This document shows positions 1-6,138 of a stretch of DNA of 41,005 nucleotides, in pieces (the first letter of the stretch is position 1; the number at the start of each line of letters is the position of its first letter). Under the pieces are notes generated by a model. The model was not told the DNA's origin and searched no databases. It saw only the letters and a program-made list of their open reading frames with translations. The position numbers and the translations under genes were made by a program. The stretch comes from a virus. The DNA lies in the IMG/VR virus record IMGVR_UViG_3300027801_000054, positions 1 through 41,005 of that record, one strand, 5' to 3'.

Positions 1-11
1 ACTTTTTTTTG

Positions 12-19
12 TATATTAG
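12..19 (+). promoter_or_regulatory. Partial host-type promoter (-7 element) at window edge
   Basis: TATATTAG matches the -7 element of the other promoters in this window (compare TATATTAG at 15466). The -33 element would lie before base 1, so only half is visible. It would start the transcript of the gene at 76. Confidence 0.45.
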
Positions 20-32
20 TATTGTAATTGAG

Positions 33-50
33 TTGGGGGTGAGACCCCAA
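33..50 (+). promoter_or_regulatory. 5'-leader stem-loop before the first gene
   Basis: TTGGGG and CCCCAA form a perfect 6-bp stem with a GTGAGA loop. It sits about ten bases after the predicted transcription start and 26 bases before the ATG at 76. There is no U-tract, so it is not a terminator. It could stabilise the mRNA 5' end or bind a regulator. The GC-rich stem stands out in a very AT-rich context. Confidence 0.5.
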
Positions 51-75
51 ATGTTAAACCTTAAAACACTAAAAT

Positions 76-387
76 ATGAAAAGTAAATTTGAAATTTGGA
101 TTGAGAAAGTTAATAATGAAAGAAAAGAATATTGGGATAAGAATTTCTCATACAAAGAATACGAACTATTAGAAGTTACCAAAGGTAATAAGTATATGAA
201 AGTTATGGATGGTGATACTGTTTGGGCATTCATCTCTATGGTAGATGGTTTATTAAAAAACTCACCAATTAAAAAAGGAGATTTACTAAAACCAGCTGGT
301 TGGAGAACACCGGCAAAACATAGTAGAGGTAACATCTTTGATGGAACTGATTCTTGGACATTTCATGGACCAAGTTATTTGAAATAA
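76..387 (+). CDS. Small conserved-looking phage protein, unknown function
   Basis: This is a 103-residue soluble protein with no signal peptide or membrane segment. The N-terminal third is charged and probably helical. The C-terminal part (about residues 55-103) holds VWAFISMVDG, then GDLLKPAGWRTPAKHSRGN. From memory, that pattern resembles small proteins common in marine T4-like phages, where a short beta-rich domain ends in a 'W-x-x-P-A-K-x-x-R-x-N' stretch. No function is known to me. The ATG is preceded by the leader TTAAACCTTAAAACA, which is shared with the genes at 409 and 802. It is the first gene after the promoter and hairpin at the window start, and probably forms a transcription unit with the next gene. 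Confidence 0.8.
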   Translation: MKSKFEIWIEKVNNERKEYWDKNFSYKEYELLEVTKGNKYMKVMDGDTVWAFISMVDGLLKNSPIKKGDLLKPAGWRTPAKHSRGNIFDGTDSWTFHGPSYLK

Positions 388-408
388 TTAAACCTTAAAA
401 CAATTAAA

Positions 409-708
409 ATGGATACACAAAAACAAATACAATTGATTAGTGAAATCGTTACAGAATTCTTTGATGAGAATGCAATGTACACAGGAATAGATGATATGAA
501 TGAAGAAAATACAACTCATATTATACGAATCGGTACAAGTATATTATGTACTAAATGGAACGTTGGTTATGAAGGTGGTGGATTCGTTCAAGCGGTTGTT
601 GGAAATGATTTAACAATGGCAGTTAGTAGAGCAGATGGAACGTGTATAAAAGCATTGAAATTCTTTGTTCAACTGATGAACAATGTGGGAAGACCAAATT
701 TCGATTAA
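409..708 (+). CDS. Small phage protein, unknown function
   Basis: This is a 99-residue soluble protein. The middle reads WNVGYEGGGFVQAVVGNDL and is followed by a helix ending in FFVQLMNNVGRP. I recall similar small proteins in marine phages but know no function. There is no membrane segment or catalytic motif. The gene lies 21 bases after the previous stop. That gap is filled entirely by the repeated leader TTAAACCTTAAAACAATTAA, so it is probably co-transcribed with the gene at 76 but translated from its own initiation region. Confidence 0.78.
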   Translation: MDTQKQIQLISEIVTEFFDENAMYTGIDDMNEENTTHIIRIGTSILCTKWNVGYEGGGFVQAVVGNDLTMAVSRADGTCIKALKFFVQLMNNVGRPNFD

Positions 709-729
709 TCAAAATAAATACGAAATGAC

Positions 730-760
730 TTGTATAATCCAATAATAAGTCGTATATTAC
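730..760 (+). promoter_or_regulatory. Bacteroidota-type promoter for the gene at 802
   Basis: TTG (730-732), a 20-base spacer and TATATTAC (753-760). The spacer and the flanking AATCCAATAA...AAGTCG are nearly the same as in the promoter at 1012. The predicted start is near 764, giving a leader of about 38 bases. Confidence 0.75.
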
Positions 761-801
761 ATAAGTAATAAGAGAGATAATTAACCTTAAAAACCTTAAA
801 A

Positions 802-999
802 ATGAACATAATTAAAGAGATTAAAGATTTTACTAAGTATTGTAATGAATTTTACAACCTTAAAGGTGGTGTTTACCCAATAGCTACCAAAGAAGAAATA
901 GATTGGGCAATAAGAAAATTCCTTCTACAACCAAACATTGTTCCTATTGATTTTGATTCTCATGATAGAGAACAAGTTAGACAAATAATCGGTAAATAA
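802..999 (+). CDS. 65-residue protein, unknown function
   Basis: This short, soluble and mostly helical protein contains the motif ATKEEIDWAIRKFL and an acidic segment DFDSHDREQVRQIIG at its end. I do not recognise a family. It has its own promoter upstream (730-760). A second promoter begins just after its stop, so it appears to be a single-gene unit. Its leader holds two consecutive copies of ACCTTAAAA directly before the ATG. A tight promoter-gene-promoter layout like this is usual for early host-takeover genes in T4-like phages, but that role is inference. Confidence 0.72.
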   Translation: MNIIKEIKDFTKYCNEFYNLKGGVYPIATKEEIDWAIRKFLLQPNIVPIDFDSHDREQVRQIIGK

Positions 1000-1011
1000 A
1001 CACGAAAAAGC

Positions 1012-1042
1012 TTGGTAAATCCAATAAAAAGTCGTATATTTA
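1012..1042 (+). promoter_or_regulatory. Bacteroidota-type promoter for the deoxyribonucleotidase gene
   Basis: TTG (1012-1014), a 20-base spacer and TATATTTA (1035-1042). The last base of the -7 box is only eight bases before the ATG at 1051, so the predicted leader is about five bases or less. Confidence 0.8.
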
Positions 1043-1050
1043 TAAAGTAA

Positions 1051-1572
1051 ATGAGTGATAATACTAACCTTAACAAAGAAAAAGATTTGAAGAAAAAAAT
1101 AGTTTACATCGATATGGATGGAGTTTTAGTTGATTTAGAAAAGGCGTTTGATAAGTTTTTCAAACTTCACCCTTATCTTAAAGAAAGATACAAAGATAAT
1201 CCTGACCATATCCAAGGTATATTCAGAAACCCACCTCCAATCAAAGGAGCAATTGAAGCCGTAAAGAAATTACACGAAAGTGGTAAGTATGAATTGATGA
1301 TTGCAACTGCAGCTCCTTGGGGAAATCCAGGTTCAAATAGTGATAAAAGATTTTGGATTGAAGATTACTTCGGAAATCTATTCCACAAGAAAATGTTTAT
1401 CACACACAGAAAGGATTTGTTAATGGGTGATTACCTTATTGATGATAGAGTTAAGAATGGTGCTGGTGAGTTTAGTGGTGAGTTGTTAAGATTCGGTTTG
1501 GATTGGGAAAACAACTACACACCAAATGAGTATCCAACTTGGGATAGTATATTAACTAAATTAAATGTATAA
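1051..1572 (+). CDS. 5'(3')-deoxyribonucleotidase-like HAD phosphatase
   Basis: HAD-superfamily phosphatase of the NT5C type, 173 residues, which is the usual length. Motif I is YIDMDGV, with nucleophile D21 and acid/base D23. A threonine-containing motif II lies in MIATAAPW, and the acidic motif near the end is YLIDDRVKNGAGEF. The family removes phosphate from deoxyribonucleoside monophosphates, so here it may adjust dNMP pools together with the thymidylate synthase at 11381. The N-terminal 16 residues are a charged extension before the HAD fold. The promoter sits so close that the mRNA may be nearly leaderless. The family call is firm. The exact substrate is inferred. Confidence 0.88.
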   Translation: MSDNTNLNKEKDLKKKIVYIDMDGVLVDLEKAFDKFFKLHPYLKERYKDNPDHIQGIFRNPPPIKGAIEAVKKLHESGKYELMIATAAPWGNPGSNSDKRFWIEDYFGNLFHKKMFITHRKDLLMGDYLIDDRVKNGAGEFSGELLRFGLDWENNYTPNEYPTWDSILTKLNV

Positions 1573-1669
1573 TCCAATTATATGGTTAAGGGTACTCTTT
1601 ATTAGAATACCTAAAGAAATTAAGTATTGGTTTCATCAGATGTATATGCAAGAAAAAATAAGATTTTAA
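1565..1669 (+). CDS. Possible 34-residue basic peptide
   Basis: A short reading frame starts at an ATG overlapping the end of the nucleotidase gene by eight bases (ATGTATAA) and ends one base before the next ATG at 1671. The product is rich in Ile, Trp, Arg and Lys (begins MYNPIIWLRVLF) and could be an amphipathic, membrane-associated helix. It fills an otherwise empty 98-base gap with exactly the coupling seen elsewhere in this genome. That is the main reason to list it. It has no recognised family and may be chance. Confidence 0.4.
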   Translation: MYNPIIWLRVLFIRIPKEIKYWFHQMYMQEKIRF

Positions 1670-1670
1670 T

Positions 1671-2150
1671 ATGAAAGATAACCACAGAAAAGAACAAACA
1701 GAAAAATTCGCATTAAATGGATTAGCATTTTGTGGAGTACTACTTGTGGTATTGGTATTATTATCATCACTAATGAGTTGTTCAACTGAAGATGATATCT
1801 TTGAACCACAAGAACCAACTCTAGAAATAGATGGTAGATTGATTATGGATTCAAATGGATATTATCACTTAGAACTAAATCAAAATACTAATCAAACAAT
1901 ACACACAGTAAGTGGTACAGTTGGCAATACACTTAATCTACCTCCTTTAAAAGTAGAATGGGAAAGTAACTTACAATGGGTATATCAAGATATGCTAGTT
2001 GATGTAAGTAACTCTTCTTCATATGTTATGGATGGAACTGTTAATAATGTAATAGGACCAGTTAGAACAATGGTAGGAGATACTCTTATACTAACAGGCA
2101 CTATTCGAGAATATCTTATTAGTGATAGTATAAAAATAGTATTAGAATAA
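1671..2150 (+). CDS. Surface lipoprotein with Bacteroidota-style export signal
   Basis: This 159-residue protein has a charged N-terminus (1-17), a hydrophobic stretch (about 18-35) and the lipobox LMSC with the lipidated cysteine at C37. The mature protein begins C-S-T-E-D-D. A Ser and acidic residues right after the cysteine are typical of lipoproteins sent to the cell surface in Bacteroidota. The mature part (38-159) is polar and beta-rich, with no enzymatic motif. A lipoprotein made from a phage genome suggests a role at the infected cell's outer membrane, such as blocking receptors against other phages, as Llp of T5 does. That role is inference. It shares its last base with the next start (TAATG). 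Confidence 0.82.
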   Translation: MKDNHRKEQTEKFALNGLAFCGVLLVVLVLLSSLMSCSTEDDIFEPQEPTLEIDGRLIMDSNGYYHLELNQNTNQTIHTVSGTVGNTLNLPPLKVEWESNLQWVYQDMLVDVSNSSSYVMDGTVNNVIGPVRTMVGDTLILTGTIREYLISDSIKIVLE

Positions 2151-2482
2151 TGAAAGATTTGGAAATTGAATTTCCTGTAACCCCAATTACAGAAAAAACA
2201 TTCATACGTCAAGGATGGGAAAAGTGTACTGAAGAAGAAGTAGATGATGAAGGAGAAGTAACAAAGTTTTTTTATTGGGTACTTCCAATACCAAAAGACA
2301 ATCCAGATGATGATTGTGCACAAATCATTTCATCGGCCAATGATGAGTGGGAAGAGTATCCTAATTTAAAAAAAGGAGAATATTGTGTTGAGTTACTTGG
2401 GTTCTTTGGACTTGGGTTGTGTTGGACAGAGGAAGAACTTGAAATATTATATAAATCACTAACACATTTAGATATTGAATGA
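2150..2482 (+). CDS. Acidic 110-residue protein, unknown function
   Basis: This soluble, strongly acidic protein has clusters such as EEEVDDEGE and an Asp-rich segment PKDNPDDD. A small hydrophobic stretch LLGFFGLGLCW (about residues 82-92) is followed by an acidic helix. It has no signal peptide and no known motif. Its start overlaps the stop of the lipoprotein gene, so the two are probably translationally coupled, and a partnership is possible. Strongly acidic small phage proteins are sometimes DNA mimics, but nothing here proves that. The stop codon lies inside an operator-like dyad (2480-2492). Confidence 0.72.
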   Translation: MKDLEIEFPVTPITEKTFIRQGWEKCTEEEVDDEGEVTKFFYWVLPIPKDNPDDDCAQIISSANDEWEEYPNLKKGEYCVELLGFFGLGLCWTEEELEILYKSLTHLDIE

Positions 2483-2492
2483 CACTTTGTCA
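2480..2492 (+). promoter_or_regulatory. Operator-like dyad 1 upstream of hsp20
   Basis: TGACA-CTT-TGTCA is a perfect inverted repeat with a three-base centre. It overlaps the preceding stop codon. A second copy of the same half-sites lies 32 bases downstream. Confidence 0.5.
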
Positions 2493-2511
2493 TAGACTTT
2501 GTTACAAAAAC

Positions 2512-2524
2512 TGACAAAATGTCA
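2512..2524 (+). promoter_or_regulatory. Operator-like dyad 2 upstream of hsp20
   Basis: TGACA-AAA-TGTCA has the same half-sites and centre length as the dyad at 2480. The 32-base centre-to-centre distance is close to three helical turns, which would place two bound dimers on the same DNA face. Confidence 0.5.
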
Positions 2525-2546
2525 TATGATTATGTTACAATATAGA

Positions 2547-2575
2547 TTGGTACGACTTTGGAACTACTATATACA
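2547..2575 (+). promoter_or_regulatory. Candidate promoter for hsp20
   Basis: TTG (2547-2549), an 18-base spacer and TATATACA (2568-2575). It fits the window's host-type promoter only loosely, with a short spacer and a weaker -7 box. It lies between the two dyads and the hsp20 start. Confidence 0.35.
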
Positions 2576-2602
2576 ACTAATAAATTAAAAAAATAGAATA
2601 TT

Positions 2603-2974
2603 ATGTTTTACACAATTGAAGAAAATTTCGTAGATAAGTTTTTTAAAGATATCTACACAACAAAACCAACTAATAGATTGAATTCACAATTTGAGGGTAC
2701 AATTTTAGAAGATGGTTCACAGCAAGTTACTATTAATACTATTGGACATAATCCAAAAGATATTACAGTAGATGTTACTGAAGAAGAAATCACAGTTAAA
2801 TCTACAAAAGGAGAAAATACTTCTTCGTTTGTTAAGGAAATTGATTTAGTATTAACAGTTGGTACTGATTATGATGGAACTAAAACAACTGCTAAATTTG
2901 ATAATGGGTTATTAACTCTCCTTATTGATAAGAAGAACACCGTAAAGGCAAAGAGCCTTAAAATTCAGTACTAA
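2603..2974 (+). CDS. Small heat shock protein (Hsp20 / alpha-crystallin family)
   Basis: An ATP-independent chaperone of 123 residues. The alpha-crystallin domain covers about residues 35-120: IGHNPKDITVDVTEEEITVKS forms the first strands, and the signature end is AKFDNGLLTLLIDKK, matching the family's 'xxxxNGVLxIxxPK' region. The flanking arms are short, as in phage Hsp20 proteins, which are widespread in marine T4-like phages and may help fold capsid or tail proteins. It forms its own unit, with two dyads and a promoter-like element upstream and a strong terminator downstream. Confidence 0.9.
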   Translation: MFYTIEENFVDKFFKDIYTTKPTNRLNSQFEGTILEDGSQQVTINTIGHNPKDITVDVTEEEITVKSTKGENTSSFVKEIDLVLTVGTDYDGTKTTAKFDNGLLTLLIDKKNTVKAKSLKIQY

Positions 2975-3003
2975 GGTACTTACAATAAGGGTTATGAAAA
3001 ATT

Positions 3004-3033
3004 AAAGGGAGGTTGAAAAATCTCCCTTTTTTT
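3004..3033 (+). terminator. Rho-independent terminator after hsp20
   Basis: AAAGGGAG and CTCCCTTT form an 8-bp stem followed directly by a run of T. It ends the hsp20 transcript. Confidence 0.88.
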
Positions 3034-3042
3034 ATACTTTAA

Positions 3043-3050
3043 TATTTATT
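3043..3050 (+). promoter_or_regulatory. Weak match to the late-type element
   Basis: TATTTATT, 24 bases before the ATG at 3074, differs at one position from the TATTTATA box found before structural genes. It lies just after a terminator, so some promoter is needed here. Confidence 0.35.
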
Positions 3051-3073
3051 ACTATACAATAAACTATATAATT

Positions 3074-3253
3074 ATGAAAGATGTTTACAAACAAAGGGCT
3101 GGTGATACAATCGAGGCTTTAACTACACGAGCTAAGATTGTGTGTGAAATGATAGAAGGAAAACGACCAACCGACCAAAAACAAGCGTTGTCATACATAA
3201 GAGATATCCAAAATGGATTGGGTAAGATACAAGAGTTAATAGACTTGGGATAA
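3074..3253 (+). CDS. 59-residue helical protein, unknown function
   Basis: A small soluble protein, probably all helical, with heptad-like hydrophobic spacing (for example ALSYIRDIQNGLGKIQELID). It has no catalytic motif or membrane segment. It follows a terminator and a late-type promoter candidate, and ends five bases before the membrane protein gene at 3259. Both genes are therefore probably one operon. Because of its size and coil-forming character it may be a partner of the coiled-coil region in the downstream protein, but I do not recognise the family. Confidence 0.75.
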   Translation: MKDVYKQRAGDTIEALTTRAKIVCEMIEGKRPTDQKQALSYIRDIQNGLGKIQELIDLG

Positions 3254-3258
3254 AAAAC

Positions 3259-4557
3259 ATGAAATTCAGAACGTTATTATTAGGACTAACTGCATTGTTT
3301 GTTGCATTTAATGCGGCATTCTTTTCGGTAAGTGGTTTATCTAAACTATTTGCTGGAGCGGCTGTATCTGTAATAATAATGGCAAGTTCATTAGAACTGG
3401 CTAAACTTATAACGGCTGGTTATCTATACAACTATTGGGATAAGATAAACAAATCATTTAGAATTTATCTAAGTGGAGCAGTTCTTATATTAATCCTTAT
3501 AACATCATTAGGTATCTATGGATTTCTAACATCTGCATTTCAAGATACATTTAACCAATTCAGTATAAAAGAAAAACAATTAGCATTCTTAGAACAAAAA
3601 GAAAAGTTTTGGGGTGATGATGTAATACGATATGATGAAGAACTTAAAAGAATTTCTACTAACATTAGTACTCTTTCTAATGCGAAATCTCAATCAATCC
3701 AAGTACGAGACACCTCGGTGGTTGGGGGCATTAGAACAACCATCTCTACTTCCGAACTTAGGATTTCTCAAAAACGTATCGAAGTTGAAGAACAAAATCG
3801 TAAAGGTGTTCAGTCCAAAAGAGAAGTAGCGGCAGATTCACTACAAACAATTCAATTAAAAATATTAGATATTGAATCATCCGAGGGTGTATCATCTGAA
3901 TTAGGACCTTTAGAATATCTTAGTGGGTTATTAGATAAGCCTATGGATGTTATTATCAATTGGTTTATACTAATCATTATCTTTGTATTTGACCCGTTAG
4001 CAGTAGCTCTTGTAATTGCTTTTAGTAATGCAGTTAAAGTTGATAGAGGTATCGTAGATAAAGAAAACGTTATTCGTAAGAGAGAACTATATGAGGAAGT
4101 TCCAGATACAGGTGATGAGGAAAATGATAATGATTGGGAAGATGATGAGGATGTTCAAGATTTCTTAGAAAGAGAAGATAATCAGTTTGAAACTGATACA
4201 GATGATGATAGTGATGGAATATTTACAGTTGCTGGAATGACAAATGATAAAGAACAATCTTTCAATGAGTTTCAAAAGAAACAAGATGAGTTTGATAAAT
4301 CTGATTTAAATAAAGATGGAGTTGTAACCGAAAAAGAGAGAAGAATTAATTACGAAGAATCTGCTTGGAGAAATTCGTTTAAAGGAGCTCCTTTCTATAC
4401 ACACCCATGGTTCGATTGGAGTAAACGAGAACGCTGGGTAAATGATAGGGAAGCAATCAATTATTGGTTAAAGAATAAGGGTGGCAATCACACTGCTCTT
4501 GCTGACTTTCTTAACAAAACAAAGTACCCAGATAACTTCGATAAAAAAACTTACTAA
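3259..4557 (+). CDS. Multi-pass membrane protein with coiled coil and EF-hand loop
   Basis: A 432-residue protein. There are three hydrophobic helices near the N-terminus (about 5-25, 30-55 and 70-92), a long charged coiled coil (about 97-215), a fourth helix (about 232-258), then a very acidic soluble tail. In the tail, residues 349-360 read DLNKDGVVTEKE, an exact EF-hand calcium-loop pattern (D-x-N-x-D-G-x-V-x-x-x-E). The C-terminal 60 residues are aromatic-rich. I recall similar membrane proteins of unknown role in marine phage contigs. It may act at the inner membrane during infection or lysis. It lacks the small size of a holin. Confidence 0.82.
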   Translation: MKFRTLLLGLTALFVAFNAAFFSVSGLSKLFAGAAVSVIIMASSLELAKLITAGYLYNYWDKINKSFRIYLSGAVLILILITSLGIYGFLTSAFQDTFNQFSIKEKQLAFLEQKEKFWGDDVIRYDEELKRISTNISTLSNAKSQSIQVRDTSVVGGIRTTISTSELRISQKRIEVEEQNRKGVQSKREVAADSLQTIQLKILDIESSEGVSSELGPLEYLSGLLDKPMDVIINWFILIIIFVFDPLAVALVIAFSNAVKVDRGIVDKENVIRKRELYEEVPDTGDEENDNDWEDDEDVQDFLEREDNQFETDTDDDSDGIFTVAGMTNDKEQSFNEFQKKQDEFDKSDLNKDGVVTEKERRINYEESAWRNSFKGAPFYTHPWFDWSKRERWVNDREAINYWLKNKGGNHTALADFLNKTKYPDNFDKKTY

Positions 4558-4561
4558 AAAA

Positions 4562-4593
4562 TTAGGTTATATCAAATAATTTTCGTATATTTA
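4562..4593 (+). promoter_or_regulatory. Bacteroidota-type promoter for uvdE
   Basis: TTA (4562-4564), a 21-base spacer and TATATTTA (4586-4593). The TTAGG -33 variant with 21-base spacing recurs at 11345 and 13534. Confidence 0.75.
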
Positions 4594-4623
4594 CTTTATA
4601 AATAAACTATAAAAGAATAAAAT

Positions 4624-5571
4624 ATGAATTTAGGTTACGCTTGTATCAATTCCACATTAGGTTCTCAGAAACCACGAGTAACAACAAATCGAAGTATGAT
4701 TAAACGAACTTTCACAGAAAGGGGTATTGATTATGCTAGTGAACTAGGGTTATTAAACGCTAAAGATTTATTCACAATACTTCAATGGAATAACGAACAC
4801 AACATAAAATGTTTCAGAACATCATCGGATATATTTCCATGGGGTTCTGAGTATGGATTACAAAATGCTCCTGATTACAAGGAAATAAAATCTATATTAC
4901 AATTATGTGGTAAGTTTGCAGATGAACATGGTATTCGTATTACATCACATCCTGGTCCGTTTAACGTATTAGTTTCTCCTCGTGAACACGTGGTAGAGAA
5001 CACTATAAAAGATTTAGAGTTACATGGTGAGGTATTTGATATGATGGGTTTATCTCGTACTCCTTATAATAAACTAAATATACATTGTAATGGTGTGTAT
5101 GGTGATAAGATTTCTGCTATGGATAGATTCTGTAAGAACTTTGAAAGATTATCAGAATCCGTACAGACACGTTTAACGATAGAGAACGATGATAAAGCTA
5201 GTATGTACTCAGTAAAAGATTTAATGTACATACATGAACGTATTGGTATCCCTATTGTATTTGATTATCACCACCATGGTTTTCAAACAGGTGGTTTATC
5301 AGAACAAAAAGCATTAGAACTCGCAATGAGTACATGGCCTAAGGGTATTACACCAATGGTTCATTATTCAGAATCAAAAAGATTACATGAGGGTAATGAT
5401 AAACTAAAAGAACAAGCTCATTCAGATTACATTAATCAATTACCAAATTTATATGGTAACAATGTAGATGTAATGGTTGAGGCAAAAGCAAAAGAACTAT
5501 CCATACTTCCATATATTAATTCAAATAAATGTGAGTATAGTGGATTATTGAGTACATCAAGTTATGAATAA
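4624..5571 (+). CDS. uvdE: UV damage endonuclease (UvdE/UVDE family)
   Basis: The enzyme nicks DNA 5' of cyclobutane dimers and 6-4 photoproducts and so starts repair. At 315 residues it has normal length. The N-terminus LGYACINSTLG...TTNRS is the family signature, followed by IKCFRTSSDIFPWGS. All seven expected metal ligands of the TIM barrel are visible in order: H109 (TSHPGPF), H154 (NIHCNG), E187 (TIENDD), D214 and H217 (FDYHHHGF), H247 (MVHYSES) and E286 (MVEAKAKE). T4 uses the unrelated DenV for this job. A phage exposed to sunlight would benefit. It has its own host-type promoter, and the downstream gene overlaps its stop by eight bases. Confidence 0.93.
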   Translation: MNLGYACINSTLGSQKPRVTTNRSMIKRTFTERGIDYASELGLLNAKDLFTILQWNNEHNIKCFRTSSDIFPWGSEYGLQNAPDYKEIKSILQLCGKFADEHGIRITSHPGPFNVLVSPREHVVENTIKDLELHGEVFDMMGLSRTPYNKLNIHCNGVYGDKISAMDRFCKNFERLSESVQTRLTIENDDKASMYSVKDLMYIHERIGIPIVFDYHHHGFQTGGLSEQKALELAMSTWPKGITPMVHYSESKRLHEGNDKLKEQAHSDYINQLPNLYGNNVDVMVEAKAKELSILPYINSNKCEYSGLLSTSSYE

Positions 5572-5761
5572 AGAAATGAGTATAGAAAGTAAAGATTGGT
5601 TAGATAGAAACGAATGGCCTAATATTCCAATCGATAGTGATGCATACGCACATTATACATATCTATCAGAATTGATGGAACAATTTGCTAAAGAATATCA
5701 CGAAAAACAACTTGTAAAATATGCGTTAGTAACAAAAACAAAGTTTAATAAGTTCTTATAA
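5564..5761 (+). CDS. 65-residue protein, unknown function
   Basis: A small soluble protein rich in Tyr, Trp and charged residues, with an N-terminal stretch SKDWLDRNEWPNIP and a helical C-terminus. The ATG overlaps the uvdE stop (ATGAATAA), which suggests translational coupling. A second in-frame ATG four codons later (5576) is an alternative start. No family is recognised. Position in the uvdE transcript is the only clue to role. Confidence 0.65.
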   Translation: MNKEMSIESKDWLDRNEWPNIPIDSDAYAHYTYLSELMEQFAKEYHEKQLVKYALVTKTKFNKFL

Positions 5762-5770
5762 TAAAAAGTT

Positions 5771-5920
5771 ATGAAAAAAGAAAAGAAAGTAAGACAGTAC
5801 AGAAGTAATCAAGGAAGAAGTCCAAGACAACAAGAAGGGAATGAAAAAATGATGTTTGTAAGTTGTATGGGATTATTAGCTACAATGTTAGGTATGATTG
5901 TATATGGTATATTCTCATAA
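5771..5920 (+). CDS. 49-residue single-pass membrane protein
   Basis: The first 26 residues are very basic and Gln/Arg-rich (begins MKKEKKVRQYRSNQ). A hydrophobic segment follows (about 28-47, MFVSCMGLLATMLGMIVYGI) and ends at FS. Positive charges at the N-terminus predict that this end stays in the cytoplasm. Size and shape resemble small phage membrane proteins of unknown role. Its stop overlaps the next start (TAATG), so it belongs to the same transcript as its neighbours. Confidence 0.68.
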   Translation: MKKEKKVRQYRSNQGRSPRQQEGNEKMMFVSCMGLLATMLGMIVYGIFS

Positions 5921-6138
5921 TGGGACAAATTAATAAACCAGACACAGTTGTTGTTGTACATAAAGGTCCTCGTAAAAACTCTAAAATTAAATTAGAAATA
6001 TTTACTAATGGAACACGAGTTGATGATATTATTAATATGAGAAAACTAAAACCACTAATACCAAAAGAAAACGAAATTTTAGAAATAGGAGTAGGTGTTT
6101 CATTCATAGAAAGATATAAGAAAAAATATAAGTTTTGA
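5920..6138 (+). CDS. 72-residue basic protein, unknown function
   Basis: I chose the ATG at 5920 because it overlaps the upstream stop as TAATG. A longer in-frame extension back to 5863 would run through the previous gene in another frame. The protein is basic, with beta-like segments (VVVVHKGPRKNSKIKLEIF) and a Lys/Tyr-rich C-terminus (RYKKKYKF). This could bind nucleic acid, which is inference. Its last three bases overlap the start of the helicase gene. Confidence 0.68.
   Translation: MGQINKPDTVVVVHKGPRKNSKIKLEIFTNGTRVDDIINMRKLKPLIPKENEILEIGVGVSFIERYKKKYKF

Noticed and set aside
3632-3829. 65-residue frame inside the membrane protein gene
   Set aside because: It is an out-of-frame shadow of the coiled-coil coding region.
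5863-5919. N-terminal extension of the 72-residue protein to 5863
   Set aside because: It overlaps the 49-residue membrane protein gene in another frame. The TAATG junction at 5918-5922 gives a better start.
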